Assembly: GCF_004295795.1 (NCBI RefSeq)
Contig: NZ_SEBR01000011.1
Coordinates: 62,001-126,000, forward strand
Length of the DNA stretch: 64,000 nucleotides
Origin: Flavobacterium sp.
GTDB taxonomy: Bacteria; Bacteroidota; Bacteroidia; Flavobacteriales; Flavobacteriaceae
Direction: 5' to 3'
In this document: positions 54,397 to 63,345 of the stretch, one piece after another
How positions within the stretch are numbered: position 1 is the first letter of the stretch
How the letters are laid out: the number at the start of each line of letters is the position of its first letter
Program-made: the position numbers and the translations under genes
Notes under the pieces: generated by a model
What the model was told of the DNA's origin: nothing
Databases searched by the model: none
What the model saw: only the letters and a program-made list of their open reading frames with translations

Positions 54397-54541
54397 AGTC
54401 GCAAAAATAAGACTTTGCCTACGAAATCGCGTTCTTAAATTTTAACGCAGTTCATCGATTTTAACTAAATTTTTTGACAGCTTTCGACCAACGGCACCGC
54501 ATTGGCCGTACTTTCGCACCACAACAACAAATATTACAGTA

Positions 54542-54949
54542 ATGATTTCAGGTAAATTCGCCATCACTTTGCATATCCTGACTTTACTCTCCAAACACAA
54601 GGACGAGTTTCTGTCATCGGAATTCATTGCGACCAGCCTGAACATGAATCCCGTTCTTGTTCGGAAGGAAGTCGCCAATCTCAAAAAAAACAATGTCGTC
54701 GAATCTCGGGAAGGCAAAAACGGAGGCACTCGTTTGCTTGCGTCTGCCGAAGCGATCACGCTCGATGACATTTTCAAGATGACATTCGACCACGTCACTT
54801 TGGGTTATTCGAAAAACGAGCCCAACCAAAATTGTCCCGTCGGAAAAAACATCAACCAGAATCTCAACAATCTTTATGAAGATCTGAACAATAACATCAG
54901 CAAGCAGCTCAGCGAGGTTTCATTATCGAACTTCGCCGATACTTTCTGA
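54542..54949 (+). CDS. Rrf2-family transcriptional regulator
   Basis: 135 residues, winged-helix Rrf2 fold: MISGKFAITLHILTLLSKHK, SLNMNPVLVRKEVANLKK and the wing GKNGGTRLLAS. Only one Cys (NQNCPVG) is visible, so the iron-sulfur cluster seen in IscR or NsrR is not expected. Similar proteins in Bacteroidota respond to redox or to unknown signals. It is divergent from the AEC carrier (145-bp gap), a likely target. A TACTTTCG at 54509 can serve as its -7. Confidence 0.88.
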   Translation: MISGKFAITLHILTLLSKHKDEFLSSEFIATSLNMNPVLVRKEVANLKKNNVVESREGKNGGTRLLASAEAITLDDIFKMTFDHVTLGYSKNEPNQNCPVGKNINQNLNNLYEDLNNNISKQLSEVSLSNFADTF

Positions 54950-55034
54950 TCGCACAACTCTTTTTATTTAAAATTTGGTACAGGCAGTTTCGGGGCTCAC
55001 GCGTCGAAACTGTTTTGTTTTGTACCTTTAGGAC

Positions 55035-56126
55035 GTGAAAAATTCCAAGAAAACTTCTGCCCTGACCGAGAAAAATGGCGTCGAGCAACCGGAGTCGATC
55101 AGCGATTCGGTGGCGAAAAACCTGGTTTCCAAACGTCAGCAACAGGTTTCGGCAAATGAACTCGTCTCCGGAATATTCGCGCAAAATATCACTTCCTTGA
55201 GCCGGGCTATCACTTTGGTGGAAAGTACGAATCCCGAACACCAGAAAAAAGCTGCCGAGGTCGTTTCGGCTTGTATTACAAAAGCCAACAATTCCGTAAG
55301 GATAGGAATAACGGGCGTTCCGGGCGTAGGAAAAAGTACTTTTATCGAAGCTTTCGGAAAATATCTGACGGGAATCGGAAAAAAAGTTGCCGTTTTGGCA
55401 GTCGATCCAAGCAGTTCTTTGTCGCACGGAAGCATTTTGGGCGACAAGACGCGCATGGAGGAATTGGTCAAGGACGAAAACGCTTATATAAGACCGTCGG
55501 CTTCGGGCGAAACTTTGGGCGGCGTGGCCCGTAAAACCCGTGAAACCATTACGCTGTGCGAGGCTTTCGGATTCGATACGATCATTATTGAAACCGTCGG
55601 CGTAGGCCAGTCGGAAACCGCGGTTCACGGCATGACGGATTTTTTTCTTTTGCTTCAGATTTCGGGTGCGGGCGATGAATTGCAAGGCATAAAACGCGGC
55701 ATTATGGAAATGGCCGATGCGATCGTGATCAGCAAAGCCGATGGTGACAACGTCAACAAGGCCAGACTCGCCAAAACCGAATTTGGACGCGCTTTGCACT
55801 TTTTTCCGGAAAAGGTTTCGGGTTGGATGCCGAAAGCTACGACTTGCAGCGCGATTACCAAGGAAGGCATTCCCGAGGTCTGGGAAATCATCTCAGCTTA
55901 TCTGAATCTTACGAAAGAAAACGGATTTTTCGCGAAAAGGCGAAGTGAGCAGAATCTCGATTGGATGTTTGAGGCCGTGAACGAGCAGCTTAAAATGCGT
56001 TTTTATTCGGATCCCGACATCGCGGCTTTGGTGGAAACTTTGAGTGTGGATTTGCTTGGAAACAGGATTTCTTCTTTTGGTGCGGCCGGTGTTTTGCTTG
56101 AGCGCTATTTTACTAAAAACTCTTAA
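55035..56126 (+). CDS. meaB: Methylmalonyl-CoA mutase-associated GTPase MeaB
   Basis: Chaperone-like GTPase that gates and protects adenosylcobalamin-dependent mutase. The start is GTG at 55035, since no in-frame ATG occurs before the G1 motif. The 363 residues have GVPGVGKSTFIEAFG (P-loop), VDPSSSLSHGSILGDKTRM, ETVGVGQSE and ISKADGDN, all typical of the MeaB/ArgK group, plus a C-terminal dimerisation arm. No mutase gene is in the window. It fits the cobalamin adenosyltransferase at 43.9 kb. Confidence 0.95.
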   Translation: MKNSKKTSALTEKNGVEQPESISDSVAKNLVSKRQQQVSANELVSGIFAQNITSLSRAITLVESTNPEHQKKAAEVVSACITKANNSVRIGITGVPGVGKSTFIEAFGKYLTGIGKKVAVLAVDPSSSLSHGSILGDKTRMEELVKDENAYIRPSASGETLGGVARKTRETITLCEAFGFDTIIIETVGVGQSETAVHGMTDFFLLLQISGAGDELQGIKRGIMEMADAIVISKADGDNVNKARLAKTEFGRALHFFPEKVSGWMPKATTCSAITKEGIPEVWEIISAYLNLTKENGFFAKRRSEQNLDWMFEAVNEQLKMRFYSDPDIAALVETLSVDLLGNRISSFGAAGVLLERYFTKNS

Positions 56127-56261
56127 CCGACCTTATCTTCTTGATCTTATGGAAGTTGCGCTACTCGCTTCGCTCGCTTACTTTTTTGAACTAGTAAGAA
56201 GTTAAGATTTCGTCCGCTTTTTTTTGAACCATTAAGCACATCAAGTTCATTAAGGCGGAAC

Positions 56262-56397
56262 TGCGACTGCGACTGCATCTGCTTATATTACCTGCTTCTA
56301 CTCTGCTTCTGCAACTGCTCTGTTACTGCTTCTGCAACTGCGACTGCAACTGCATCTGCAACTGCCACTGCAACTGCAACTTCTTCTGCCACTGCAA
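56262..56397 (-). repeat. CTGC/GCAG hexamer tract
   Basis: Imperfect TGCAACTGC and CTGCTTCTG hexamers over ~135 bp. On the minus strand it starts right after the stop of the acidic-protein gene at 56398. It fills most of the gap after meaB, together with a 3' remnant of the CTTAATG-type repeat near 56215-56260. Confidence 0.85.
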
Positions 56398-56625
56398 CTA
56401 CTCCTCGTAACGCTCAATCTCGCGGTCATAGAATTCGTTGGCGAGTTTCACCAGATTTTCCATTTCCTCCTGAAGTTCCTCCTCTTCCTCGTCGTCGATT
56501 TCGTCAATGATCTCGATTTCGTCGTCTTTGAGGTTGATGATAAAACGCGGATAGTCAAGGTGGATGATGAAAATATCTTCGGGATGATCTGTGTTGTCGC
56601 CTAAAAGGAATTTCGGGAGTTCCAT
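56398..56625 (-). CDS. Small acidic protein
   Basis: 75 residues from the ATG at 56625 (MELPKFLLGDNTDHPEDIF). The middle is extremely acidic (EIEIIDEIDDEEEEELQEE), the end helical (NLVKLANEFYDREIERYEE). Similar 70-80-residue acidic proteins are encoded by many Bacteroidota. It starts 21 bp after the MATE gene stop and so is likely co-transcribed. Function unknown. Confidence 0.8.
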   Translation of the reverse strand: MELPKFLLGDNTDHPEDIFIIHLDYPRFIINLKDDEIEIIDEIDDEEEEELQEEMENLVKLANEFYDREIERYEE

Positions 56626-56645
56626 TTCTGAATGATGATTATGAG

Positions 56646-58028
56646 TTAGGATTTGCTGTTTTTCGCAACCATTTTGTTGGTCACATAGTTGAAGCGAAGG
56701 TACAAAAATATGGCGGCCGCGGCCAATCCTGCGAGAAGTCCTATCCAAACGCCAAAAGCGCCGAGATTTGTGAATTCCTTTAGGCAGAATGAAATCGGGA
56801 AACCGAAAATCCAATAGGCCACGAACGTAATGTACATGGGAATTTTCACGTCCTGAACGCCGCGAAGCGCACCTAGAACGACTGCCTGCACACCGTCGAA
56901 GAGTTGGAAAAGCGCCGCAATAATCAGTAATTCCGAGGCGATCGCGATCACTTCAAGGTTGTCGTGTGCCTGCAATCCGTTGTGCCGATCGAGAAAAATT
57001 TGGGGCAAGTACTCGTGAAAAACGATAAAGACCAAAGCAAAAAAAGCTTCGATAAGGATCGTGAGCAAGAACACCGAACGCGCCACGACGATGAGTTTCC
57101 TGAAATCGTTGAAACCTCGTTGGTTGCTTACTCGAATCATGGCCGTGACGCTGAATCCCATGGCAAACATATAGGTCAACGTCGCCAGGCTCAAAGCGAT
57201 CTCGTTTGCCGCCTGGCTCGTTTTGCCGAGGTTTCCGCAAAGCCAGACCGATGCCGTGAAAAGCGCGACCTCGAAAAGCATCTGCATGGCCGACGGCGCC
57301 CCAATGACGACGATTTTGTTTACGACGCTTTTCCTTATCTCGGAAAATGAAAATCCGTGGAAGTACTTTTCGAGCTCCTTATTGCGCGCCAACAGAATAT
57401 GCATCACCGCAACCATTGCGATACGCGAAATCACCGTTCCCATGGCTGCGCCCACGATTCCCATTTTGGGAAAAATCCAGATGCCGTAAATGAGCACGAA
57501 GTTTATGGGCACGTGGATGATGTTGGCCAAGACGATCGCGTACATCGAGATTTTCGTCAGCGACAAACCGTCGGCGAATTGCTTGTAGCCTTGGTAGACG
57601 ATCATCGGAATCAAAGAAAACGCCACCCAGTCGAGATACGGTCCGGCCAGCGCGATGACTTCTTTAGGCTGTCCCATAAAATGCATCAACGGCTTGGAAA
57701 AATAGACGATCGCGAACATGGACACGCCAAGGATCGAGCACAAAAGCATGCCGTGGTGAAAGGTCGAACGCACTTGGCTGTCGTCCTTTGCCGCGTGCGC
57801 TTCGGCCACGATTGGCGTGATTGCCGTGGAAAATCCTATCCCAATGGCCATTGCTATGAAGATGAAACTGTTTCCGAGAGAAACCGCCGCCAGTTCGGTC
57901 GTGCCCAATCGGCCAACCATCAGTTTGTCGACGATCTGGATCAAGGTATGGCCGATCATTCCGAGAATAACCGGATAGGCCAATTTTAAATTGTAGCTGA
58001 ATTCTTTCGTGTAAGTAGCGATCGACAT
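56646..58028 (-). CDS. MATE-family efflux transporter
   Basis: 460 residues, twelve predicted membrane helices in two MatE halves: the first opens YNLKLAYPVILGMIGHTLIQ, and the second has ANEIALSLATLTYMFAMGF near residue 270. GIGFSTAITPIVAEAHA and VTAMIRVSNQRG match the NorM-like loops. MATE proteins export cationic drugs or metabolites with Na+ or H+. Substrate unknown. Confidence 0.93.
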   Translation of the reverse strand: MSIATYTKEFSYNLKLAYPVILGMIGHTLIQIVDKLMVGRLGTTELAAVSLGNSFIFIAMAIGIGFSTAITPIVAEAHAAKDDSQVRSTFHHGMLLCSILGVSMFAIVYFSKPLMHFMGQPKEVIALAGPYLDWVAFSLIPMIVYQGYKQFADGLSLTKISMYAIVLANIIHVPINFVLIYGIWIFPKMGIVGAAMGTVISRIAMVAVMHILLARNKELEKYFHGFSFSEIRKSVVNKIVVIGAPSAMQMLFEVALFTASVWLCGNLGKTSQAANEIALSLATLTYMFAMGFSVTAMIRVSNQRGFNDFRKLIVVARSVFLLTILIEAFFALVFIVFHEYLPQIFLDRHNGLQAHDNLEVIAIASELLIIAALFQLFDGVQAVVLGALRGVQDVKIPMYITFVAYWIFGFPISFCLKEFTNLGAFGVWIGLLAGLAAAAIFLYLRFNYVTNKMVAKNSKS

Positions 58029-58247
58029 GGCAAAATTTCGGGTGCAAAGGTAGTTCGAAAACTGTCCGATATCGGCTTAAATAATGGCAATTTTGTTAAA
58101 AAATGTTAAGCATCTGCCAGACGTTCCACAATTCTTAAAAGTTTGAACATTCTGCAAACCCTTATGGCTAAAGGCGTTAAGATTTTGTGGGAAATGTAAT
58201 GTAAAATAATCTGAAAACTCTGTAAGCCTGCGCAAAATGGGCAAATC

Positions 58248-58255
58248 TATCTTTG
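58248..58255 (+). promoter_or_regulatory. -7 element of the outer-membrane protein gene
   Basis: TATCTTTG matches TAnnTTTG, about 54 bp before the ATG at 58309. The 280-bp gap between the divergent genes holds no other obvious element. Confidence 0.6.
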
Positions 58256-58308
58256 GCACAACTAATCCGGCAATCACTGCCTCAAATGTTAACCTAAACA
58301 GATTTATC

Positions 58309-58893
58309 ATGAAATCAATCACTTTGAAATCAGCACTTTTTACGGCAGTTGCCGCGCTAATGACGACTTTTGCCTCGGCTCAGACCGCCGGAGTGACTAC
58401 AACGCCAGCCGAAGATGCGGCCTACGAAAACGGCTTCCGACTTGGTGTCGGGGTGACGCCGGGTTATGTGTTGAACGATCCGTACGGATTCGCGATTGCG
58501 GGCGATGTGCGTCTGCAATATGACTTTTCGAAACGCTATTCGGTCACTTTGACTTCGGGATATAGCCATCTGTTCGGAAAAGATGTCGACGGTGTCGATT
58601 TCGACGATTTGGCATTCGTTCCCGTAAAAGCTGGTTTCAAGGCTTTCTGGTGGGAAGACCAATTTTACGCAATGGGTGAAGCCGGTGCCGGTTTCGTCGT
58701 AAGCGACAATATCACTGACGGAAGCAAAGACGTGACAGCAATCCTTTCTCCAAGTATCGGATGGGCAAATGACTACATCGACGTGAGTTTGCGTTACGAA
58801 TATTACTCTGATCTTCCGGGAATCAGAAGCAACGAGTTCAGAAACGGGAATCACCAGATCGGTATTCGTTTCGCTTACGGATTCAAGTTGTAA
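58309..58893 (+). CDS. Outer-membrane beta-barrel protein
   Basis: The ATG at 58309 gives a signal peptide ending AALMTTFASAQ. The 194 residues then show amphipathic strands: GFRLGVGVTPGYVLN, GDVRLQYDFSKRYSVTLTSG, YAMGEAGAGFVVSD and the aromatic-ended closing strand HQIGIRFAYGFKL. This is an OmpA/W-type eight-stranded barrel without a peptidoglycan domain. A consensus -7 lies upstream. The GCAG tract and then a terminator at 58988 follow the stop. Confidence 0.85.
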   Translation: MKSITLKSALFTAVAALMTTFASAQTAGVTTTPAEDAAYENGFRLGVGVTPGYVLNDPYGFAIAGDVRLQYDFSKRYSVTLTSGYSHLFGKDVDGVDFDDLAFVPVKAGFKAFWWEDQFYAMGEAGAGFVVSDNITDGSKDVTAILSPSIGWANDYIDVSLRYEYYSDLPGIRSNEFRNGNHQIGIRFAYGFKL

Positions 58894-58895
58894 GA

Positions 58896-58942
58896 AGCAG
58901 TTGCAGTTGCAGTAGCAGTAGCAGTAGCAGTAGCAAAAGCAG
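58896..58942 (+). repeat. GCAGTTGCAGTAGCAG tract
   Basis: About eight hexamers of the family, starting 3 bp after the barrel-protein stop. Confidence 0.9.
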
Positions 58943-58987
58943 CGAATCTGACCTAAATACAGACCACAAAACACCAATTATTGGAAC

Positions 58988-59021
58988 GCCTCCCTATTCG
59001 ATCTCGGGGAGGCGTTTTTTT
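58988..59021 (+). terminator. Terminator after the barrel-protein gene
   Basis: CGCCTCCC and GGGGAGGCG arms with an ATTCGATCTC-type loop and eight T. The remaining ~180 bp to 59205 hold a short piece (59115-59165) of the CTTAATG-type repeat known from 27 kb. Confidence 0.85.
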
Positions 59022-59205
59022 TCGTGCTTGAGTGCGAAGTGCCGGAGTGCCTGAGTTTCATCAAGTCGAAAATAAAAGCGGTCAGGAAATTCCTTTAACG
59101 TTAAGATTCGTTTCCCGCTTCAATCTTAATGGCCTTAATGCTCTTACTGCTCTTAATGGTTCAAAAAAAATCGGCAAACACCTAACTCCCTTTCGGTTTA
59201 AAAAA

Positions 59206-60087
59206 TCACTTTTCTCCCTCAAGTTGCGCCCGAAAAGCCGAAACGTGTTCCTGAACCTCATCGGCAAGCGCCGGATTCTCGATATTCTTATACTTCTTAA
59301 GCGTATCCAAAACCGTTTTGGCTACGATATAACGCGCGGTCGCCTTGTCGTCGGCGGGCACGATGAACCAAGGCGCATTCTTTTTCGAAGTTGCATTTAT
59401 AGCCGTTTCGTAACATTCCTGATACTTGTCCCAAAGCTCGCGTTCCTCGAGATCGCCGGGCGAAAATTTCCATTGGTGTTTGGGTTCTTCAAGTCGTCTT
59501 AGCAATCGCTGGCGCTGTTCTTCCTTTGACAGATGCAGGAAAAACTTGAGCACGATCACGCCATTTTTGACGATGTGTTTCTCGAATTGCACGATCGATT
59601 TCAGCCTGTCTTTCCAGAAATTTTCGTCAATGTCCTTTACCGATTCGATTCCCGGAATATTCTCACCCAAAATATACTCCGGATGCACTCGCGTAACCAA
59701 AACATTCTCGTAGTGCGTCCTATTGAAAACCGACAATTTTCCGCGTTCGGGCAACGCGATATAATGACGCCACAAAAAATCGTGTTCGAGCTCGATCGCA
59801 TTCGGTGTCTTGAAACTATGAACGACAACGCCACGCGGATTGATCTCCTTGAAAACCTCTCGAATCAGGCTGTCCTTGCCCGACGTGTCCATTCCTTGCA
59901 GGCAAATCAGTACGCCATACTTGTTGTGCGCGTACATTTTGTCCTGCAGTTTCGACAAGTCTTCGCGAATTTCGGCGAGTTCCTTCTCGATTTCGTCTTC
60001 GGATGCTTTGAGGTCGTAAGAAGTTGGGATTTTGGAGAGTTTAATGGTCGTCGTGATCTGGAAATCGGGAGCGGAAATGCTTTTCAT
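59206..60087 (-). CDS. Polyphosphate kinase 2 family protein
   Basis: The ATG at 60087 (MKSISAPDFQI) is at the family start. The 293 residues have Walker A in GMDTSGKDS near 67, the lid Arg in PRGVVVHSFK, and Walker B in FNRTHYENVLVTRVH near 120. The FNR(S/T)HYE.VL block is that of class III-type PPK2, which phosphorylates both AMP and ADP with polyphosphate. That assignment is by motif only. It is divergent from the gene at 60141 with only 53 bp between starts. Confidence 0.93.
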   Translation of the reverse strand: MKSISAPDFQITTTIKLSKIPTSYDLKASEDEIEKELAEIREDLSKLQDKMYAHNKYGVLICLQGMDTSGKDSLIREVFKEINPRGVVVHSFKTPNAIELEHDFLWRHYIALPERGKLSVFNRTHYENVLVTRVHPEYILGENIPGIESVKDIDENFWKDRLKSIVQFEKHIVKNGVIVLKFFLHLSKEEQRQRLLRRLEEPKHQWKFSPGDLEERELWDKYQECYETAINATSKKNAPWFIVPADDKATARYIVAKTVLDTLKKYKNIENPALADEVQEHVSAFRAQLEGEK

Positions 60088-60140
60088 GAAGAATGTTTCC
60101 TTAAATATAGGTAAATTTAACTCGAACCAAAAGCCTTGAC

Positions 60141-60974
60141 ATGAAACGTTTTTCACTCGAATTGCTCTATCACATCGTCGGGATCGGATCGGCTTCTGGC
60201 TTGCTTTTCAGGGACGGATCGATTTTCGTGGCCTCTGACAATGCGGGTTATCTTTACGAATTCCACACGGCCGACCAAAAGCTCGACAAGACAAAATTGC
60301 TCGAAAGGGAAACGCTCGAGACTATTCCGAAGAAGCAAAAACCTGATTTCGAGGCGTTGGCCGAAAAAGACGGGAAATTGCACCTGTTCGGATCCGGTTC
60401 GACCGAAAAAAGGAATGTCGCGGCCATCGTCTCTGTCGAAACCAAAAAAGTGGCGCATCAGGATTTGTCAGATTTGTATGCCGATATGCGAAAAGTCTCC
60501 GGAATCTCGACCGACAATTTCAATCTCGAAGGTGCTTTCGCTTCCGCGGATGCGTGGTTTTTCATCCAAAGAGGAAACGGAAACGGTGCCAACAACGGCA
60601 TTTTCAAGGTGGTCGGAAGTTGGGACAAAAAACCGAGGATTAACTATTTTCCCATCGAATTGCCCAAACTCAAACACGTAACCGCGAGTTTCACCGACGC
60701 GATTCTCGTAGCGAACGAAATCTGGTTCCTCGCCACGGCCGAAGACACGAATTCCACTTACGACGACGGAGAAATCCTGGGAAGCCTGATTGGAAAAATG
60801 GACTTCGAAACGCTAAAAATCACGTTCACCCAACAAATCACGGAAAAGCACAAATTCGAAGGATTGACCTTATACGCCAAATCAAAATCTGAGATATCAT
60901 TTCTGTTGTGTGAAGACAACGACACGGACGGTTTGGAAGCTGACATTTACCAATTGACTTTGCCGTTGCCATGA
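60141..60974 (+). CDS. DUF6929-like beta-propeller protein
   Basis: 277 residues. It shows repeated strand pattern GLLFRDGSIFVASDNAGYLY, KDGKLHLFGSGSTEKRN, DNFNLEGAFASADAWFF and HKFEGLTLYAKSKSEISFLL. Such Bacteroidota proteins of 270-290 residues look like a small propeller and I tentatively relate it to DUF6929. No signal peptide is visible. The gene is divergent from ppk2 and is followed directly by a GCAG tract, so it may be monocistronic. Confidence 0.7.
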   Translation: MKRFSLELLYHIVGIGSASGLLFRDGSIFVASDNAGYLYEFHTADQKLDKTKLLERETLETIPKKQKPDFEALAEKDGKLHLFGSGSTEKRNVAAIVSVETKKVAHQDLSDLYADMRKVSGISTDNFNLEGAFASADAWFFIQRGNGNGANNGIFKVVGSWDKKPRINYFPIELPKLKHVTASFTDAILVANEIWFLATAEDTNSTYDDGEILGSLIGKMDFETLKITFTQQITEKHKFEGLTLYAKSKSEISFLLCEDNDTDGLEADIYQLTLPLP

Positions 60975-60983
60975 AATTTCACC

Positions 60984-61086
60984 CGCAGCAGTTGAGTGGC
61001 AGTGGCAGTAGCAGTGGCAGTTGCAGTGGCAGTGGCAGTGGCAGTAGTAGCAGTGGCAGTAGTAGCAGTGGCAGTTGCAGTTGCAG
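60984..61086 (+). repeat. GGCAGTGGCAGTAGCAGT tract
   Basis: About 17 hexamers of GGCAGT, TGCAGT and AGCAGT starting right after the stop of the DUF6929-like gene. Confidence 0.92.
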
Positions 61087-61184
61087 GTTGCGCCGCAATT
61101 GTTGTCGAAATAAAATTCCGAAAAACCGCTTTAAAAATTTTCTTTTGCCAAGTTTTTACTTTTTTGCTATTTCAACTGTCGCAA

Positions 61185-61293
61185 CTAGTGCTACTGGCAT
61201 CGTAACTGCTACTACAACTGCTTCTGCTTCTGCTTCTGCTTCTGCTTCTGCAACTGCAACTGCTACTGCAACTGCAACTGCAACTGCAACTGA
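61185..61293 (-). repeat. Inverse GCAG tract opposite the one at 60984
   Basis: ACTGCTTCTGCTTCTGCAAC type hexamers, the reverse complement of the family. Together with the tract 100 bp upstream it can pair into a long imperfect hairpin. It ends ~75 bp before the sigma factor start. These two tracts fill the 392-bp gap. Confidence 0.9.
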
Positions 61294-61366
61294 AAAACTG
61301 CAAATTTCTAAAAACCGTCCCAACCTTTTCCCCAACATCCGTATCTCTATATAAAAAGCCAATAAC

Positions 61367-61903
61367 GTGATCAACGATATTCTCATACAAGCTTGCCGAA
61401 AATCGCAGCGCGACGCCCAGAGAAAGGTGTACGAGGCAATGGCGCCAAAGCTGTATCGCACGTGTAAAAGGTATCTCAAAAAGGAAGAAGAGATCGAGGA
61501 AGCCTTAGCCGATGCCTTTTACACTATTTTCACCAAACTCGACCAACTCAAGGAAAACGGTGCTTTCGAAGCTTGGGCGCGTCGCATCACGGTGAATATG
61601 TGCCTGCAGCAATTGCGCAGAAACGTGAATTTCAATCTTTACCTGGAAGACCAGAAGTCGATCGCTTTGACCGACAGCGTTCCGCAAAACGCGCTTGAGG
61701 AAGAAGATCTGCTAAAACTGCTATTGTTGATTCCCGAAGGTTGCCGCACGATTTTCAACCTGTTCGCGATCGAAGGCTACGGGCACAAGGAAATCGCCGA
61801 GATGCTCAAAATCTCCGAAGGCACGTCAAAATCGCAGCTCAACGTGGCCAAGACCAAACTCAAGGAGCTTGTAAACAACTACTATTACCAACAGGCAAAG
61901 TGA
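61367..61903 (+). CDS. ECF-type RNA polymerase sigma factor
   Basis: 178 residues. The GTG at 61367 gives MINDILIQACRKSQRDAQRK, matching Bacteroidota ECF sigmas; no nearby ATG does. Region 2 has KVYEAMAPKLYRTCKRYLK and DAFYTIFTKLDQL; region 4 has GYGHKEIAEMLKISEGTSKS as the DNA-binding helix-turn-helix. The following gene starts 2 bp after the stop, or overlaps by GTGA. A membrane-anchored partner follows, the arrangement expected for a sigma/anti-sigma pair. Confidence 0.93.
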   Translation: MINDILIQACRKSQRDAQRKVYEAMAPKLYRTCKRYLKKEEEIEEALADAFYTIFTKLDQLKENGAFEAWARRITVNMCLQQLRRNVNFNLYLEDQKSIALTDSVPQNALEEEDLLKLLLLIPEGCRTIFNLFAIEGYGHKEIAEMLKISEGTSKSQLNVAKTKLKELVNNYYYQQAK

Positions 61904-61905
61904 AA

Positions 61906-62925
61906 ATGGAAAATCAGGATAAAATTTTCGAACAGATGAAACAGGCGGCAGACAACGCCGAGACGAAGGAATTCCCCTCGCTCGAGCAGGTTTGGTCGCG
62001 CGTCGAGCACAAACTCGACAACAAGGTTTTGGTGAAACAGAACAAGAAATGGAAACAGTGGGCGGTCGCGGCGTCGGTCGTGGCGGTTGTTTCTTTGGGT
62101 TATCAGGTCGTGAAAACCGAATCGGAGCCGATTGCCGTTCCCGTAAACCAACCGGTTTTCGAACAAAAAACGCAACCGGAGCTCAAACCGCAAAGTGATA
62201 TCGCCCCGATTCCGAACGAAGCTGTTCGCACAAGCGACAATGCGCAAATAGAGGAAGTGGCAAGACCGTCCGAAGACCCATCGGGAATTTCCTCGAGAGA
62301 AGACGAAATCCACGTGAGCCAAAGCGGTAGTTTCGAGACTGTAGCGAAAACCGAGGAAAAAGCAGTTTCGGCCCCGAATATGAGTCCGGTGGCTTCCAAG
62401 ATCAAGGAAACCTCGGGTTATCTCGATGAAAGATCGAACGACGACAGCGATTATGACCTCGACAAAAGACGCGCGAAAGGTGTTATGGCAAAAGGGCGCG
62501 TTTTCGATGCGGAAATCGTAACTTCGGCCGAAGCCGACAACAAATCCGCGAAAGCGCAAAAATCTGACGCAAAACAAAAACCGTTGCTTATCGTCGACGG
62601 AAAACCGTTGGTCGGCAAAAACGACAAAGACTACGACAGGAAACTCGAGGAAGTAATGGGAAGCGTTCCAACCGAGCGCGACACGATTTTCTATCTCAAG
62701 GAACCTTTGTATATTATTGACGGAAAAGAATACACCGAAGAATCGCTTTTCGGACCGAACCCAACGAGCCCGTACGCGCCTTTGAATTTACAGGAAGAAG
62801 GCATGAAAACGAGAATTTACACGGGCAAGGAAGCTTTAAAACAATTTGGCGAAAAAGGAAAGAACGGCGTTATTATTGTGACGACCAAAAACGGCAAACC
62901 AGCCAATAAAAAATCGAAAAAATGA
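61906..62925 (+). CDS. Membrane-anchored putative anti-sigma-type protein with plug-like C-terminus
   Basis: 339 residues from the ATG at 61906. Residues 1-48 form a cytoplasmic part (EFPSLEQVWSRVEHKL), one membrane helix is at ~50-66 (WAVAASVVAVVSLGYQVV), and a long Glu/Ser-rich periplasmic region follows. The last ~110 residues hold LLIVDGKPLV, PLYIIDGKEYT, LKQFGEKGKNGVIIVTTKNG. This is the motif of TonB-dependent receptor plugs. The zinc-finger of classical anti-sigmas is missing. Its place directly behind an ECF sigma gene makes an anti-sigma or signal-receptor role likely. It overlaps the next gene by ATGA. Confidence 0.75.
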   Translation: MENQDKIFEQMKQAADNAETKEFPSLEQVWSRVEHKLDNKVLVKQNKKWKQWAVAASVVAVVSLGYQVVKTESEPIAVPVNQPVFEQKTQPELKPQSDIAPIPNEAVRTSDNAQIEEVARPSEDPSGISSREDEIHVSQSGSFETVAKTEEKAVSAPNMSPVASKIKETSGYLDERSNDDSDYDLDKRRAKGVMAKGRVFDAEIVTSAEADNKSAKAQKSDAKQKPLLIVDGKPLVGKNDKDYDRKLEEVMGSVPTERDTIFYLKEPLYIIDGKEYTEESLFGPNPTSPYAPLNLQEEGMKTRIYTGKEALKQFGEKGKNGVIIVTTKNGKPANKKSKK

Positions 62926-63233
62926 AAAAACTCACCTATTTTTTGACGACTGCAGTTTGTTTGGCGATCGCTCCGGCTTTTGGCCAGGCCAACGAAAAAG
63001 AGAAAACTTCAACTACCGACGTGATCGCCGTGAAGGAGTTGCCGAAAACCGTTAGCCTAAACAGTCCGCTGATTATCGTCGACGGGAAAGAGACCGACCA
63101 AAAAACATTTGAGGCAATCGACCAAAGCAAGGTCGAAGCAGTTCATATACTGAAAGACGCAAACGCGGTTGCGGCTTATGGCGACAAAGGCAAATACGGC
63201 GTAATTGTCGTGAAGATGAAGCCGAAGAAATAA
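62922..63233 (+). CDS. Small exported protein with plug-like motif
   Basis: 103 residues with a signal peptide ending IAPAFGQ. The mature part has SPLIIVDGKETDQKTFEAID and ILKDANAVAAYGDKGKYGVI. It repeats the IVDGK ... YGDKGK.GVI(V) motif of the preceding protein and of TonB receptor plug domains. At 103 residues it cannot be a receptor, only an isolated plug/STN-like domain in the periplasm. The ATGA overlap shows tight coupling to the putative anti-sigma gene. Confidence 0.75.
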   Translation: MKKLTYFLTTAVCLAIAPAFGQANEKEKTSTTDVIAVKELPKTVSLNSPLIIVDGKETDQKTFEAIDQSKVEAVHILKDANAVAAYGDKGKYGVIVVKMKPKK

Positions 63234-63345
63234 TCCAGCATATATTCCGGAAGACACACCAGGAAACGACGCAAAATCGCTTCATGTGGCGAAGCTTTGC
63301 CTTTTCGTGACAAAAATCCATTAGCAATAATTTAATTCGAACACG

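Noticed and set aside
60996..61354. Ala/Val- or Ser/Gly-rich proteins encoded by the GCAG tracts
   Set aside because: Hexamer repeats stay open in several frames on both strands; this is a by-product of composition.
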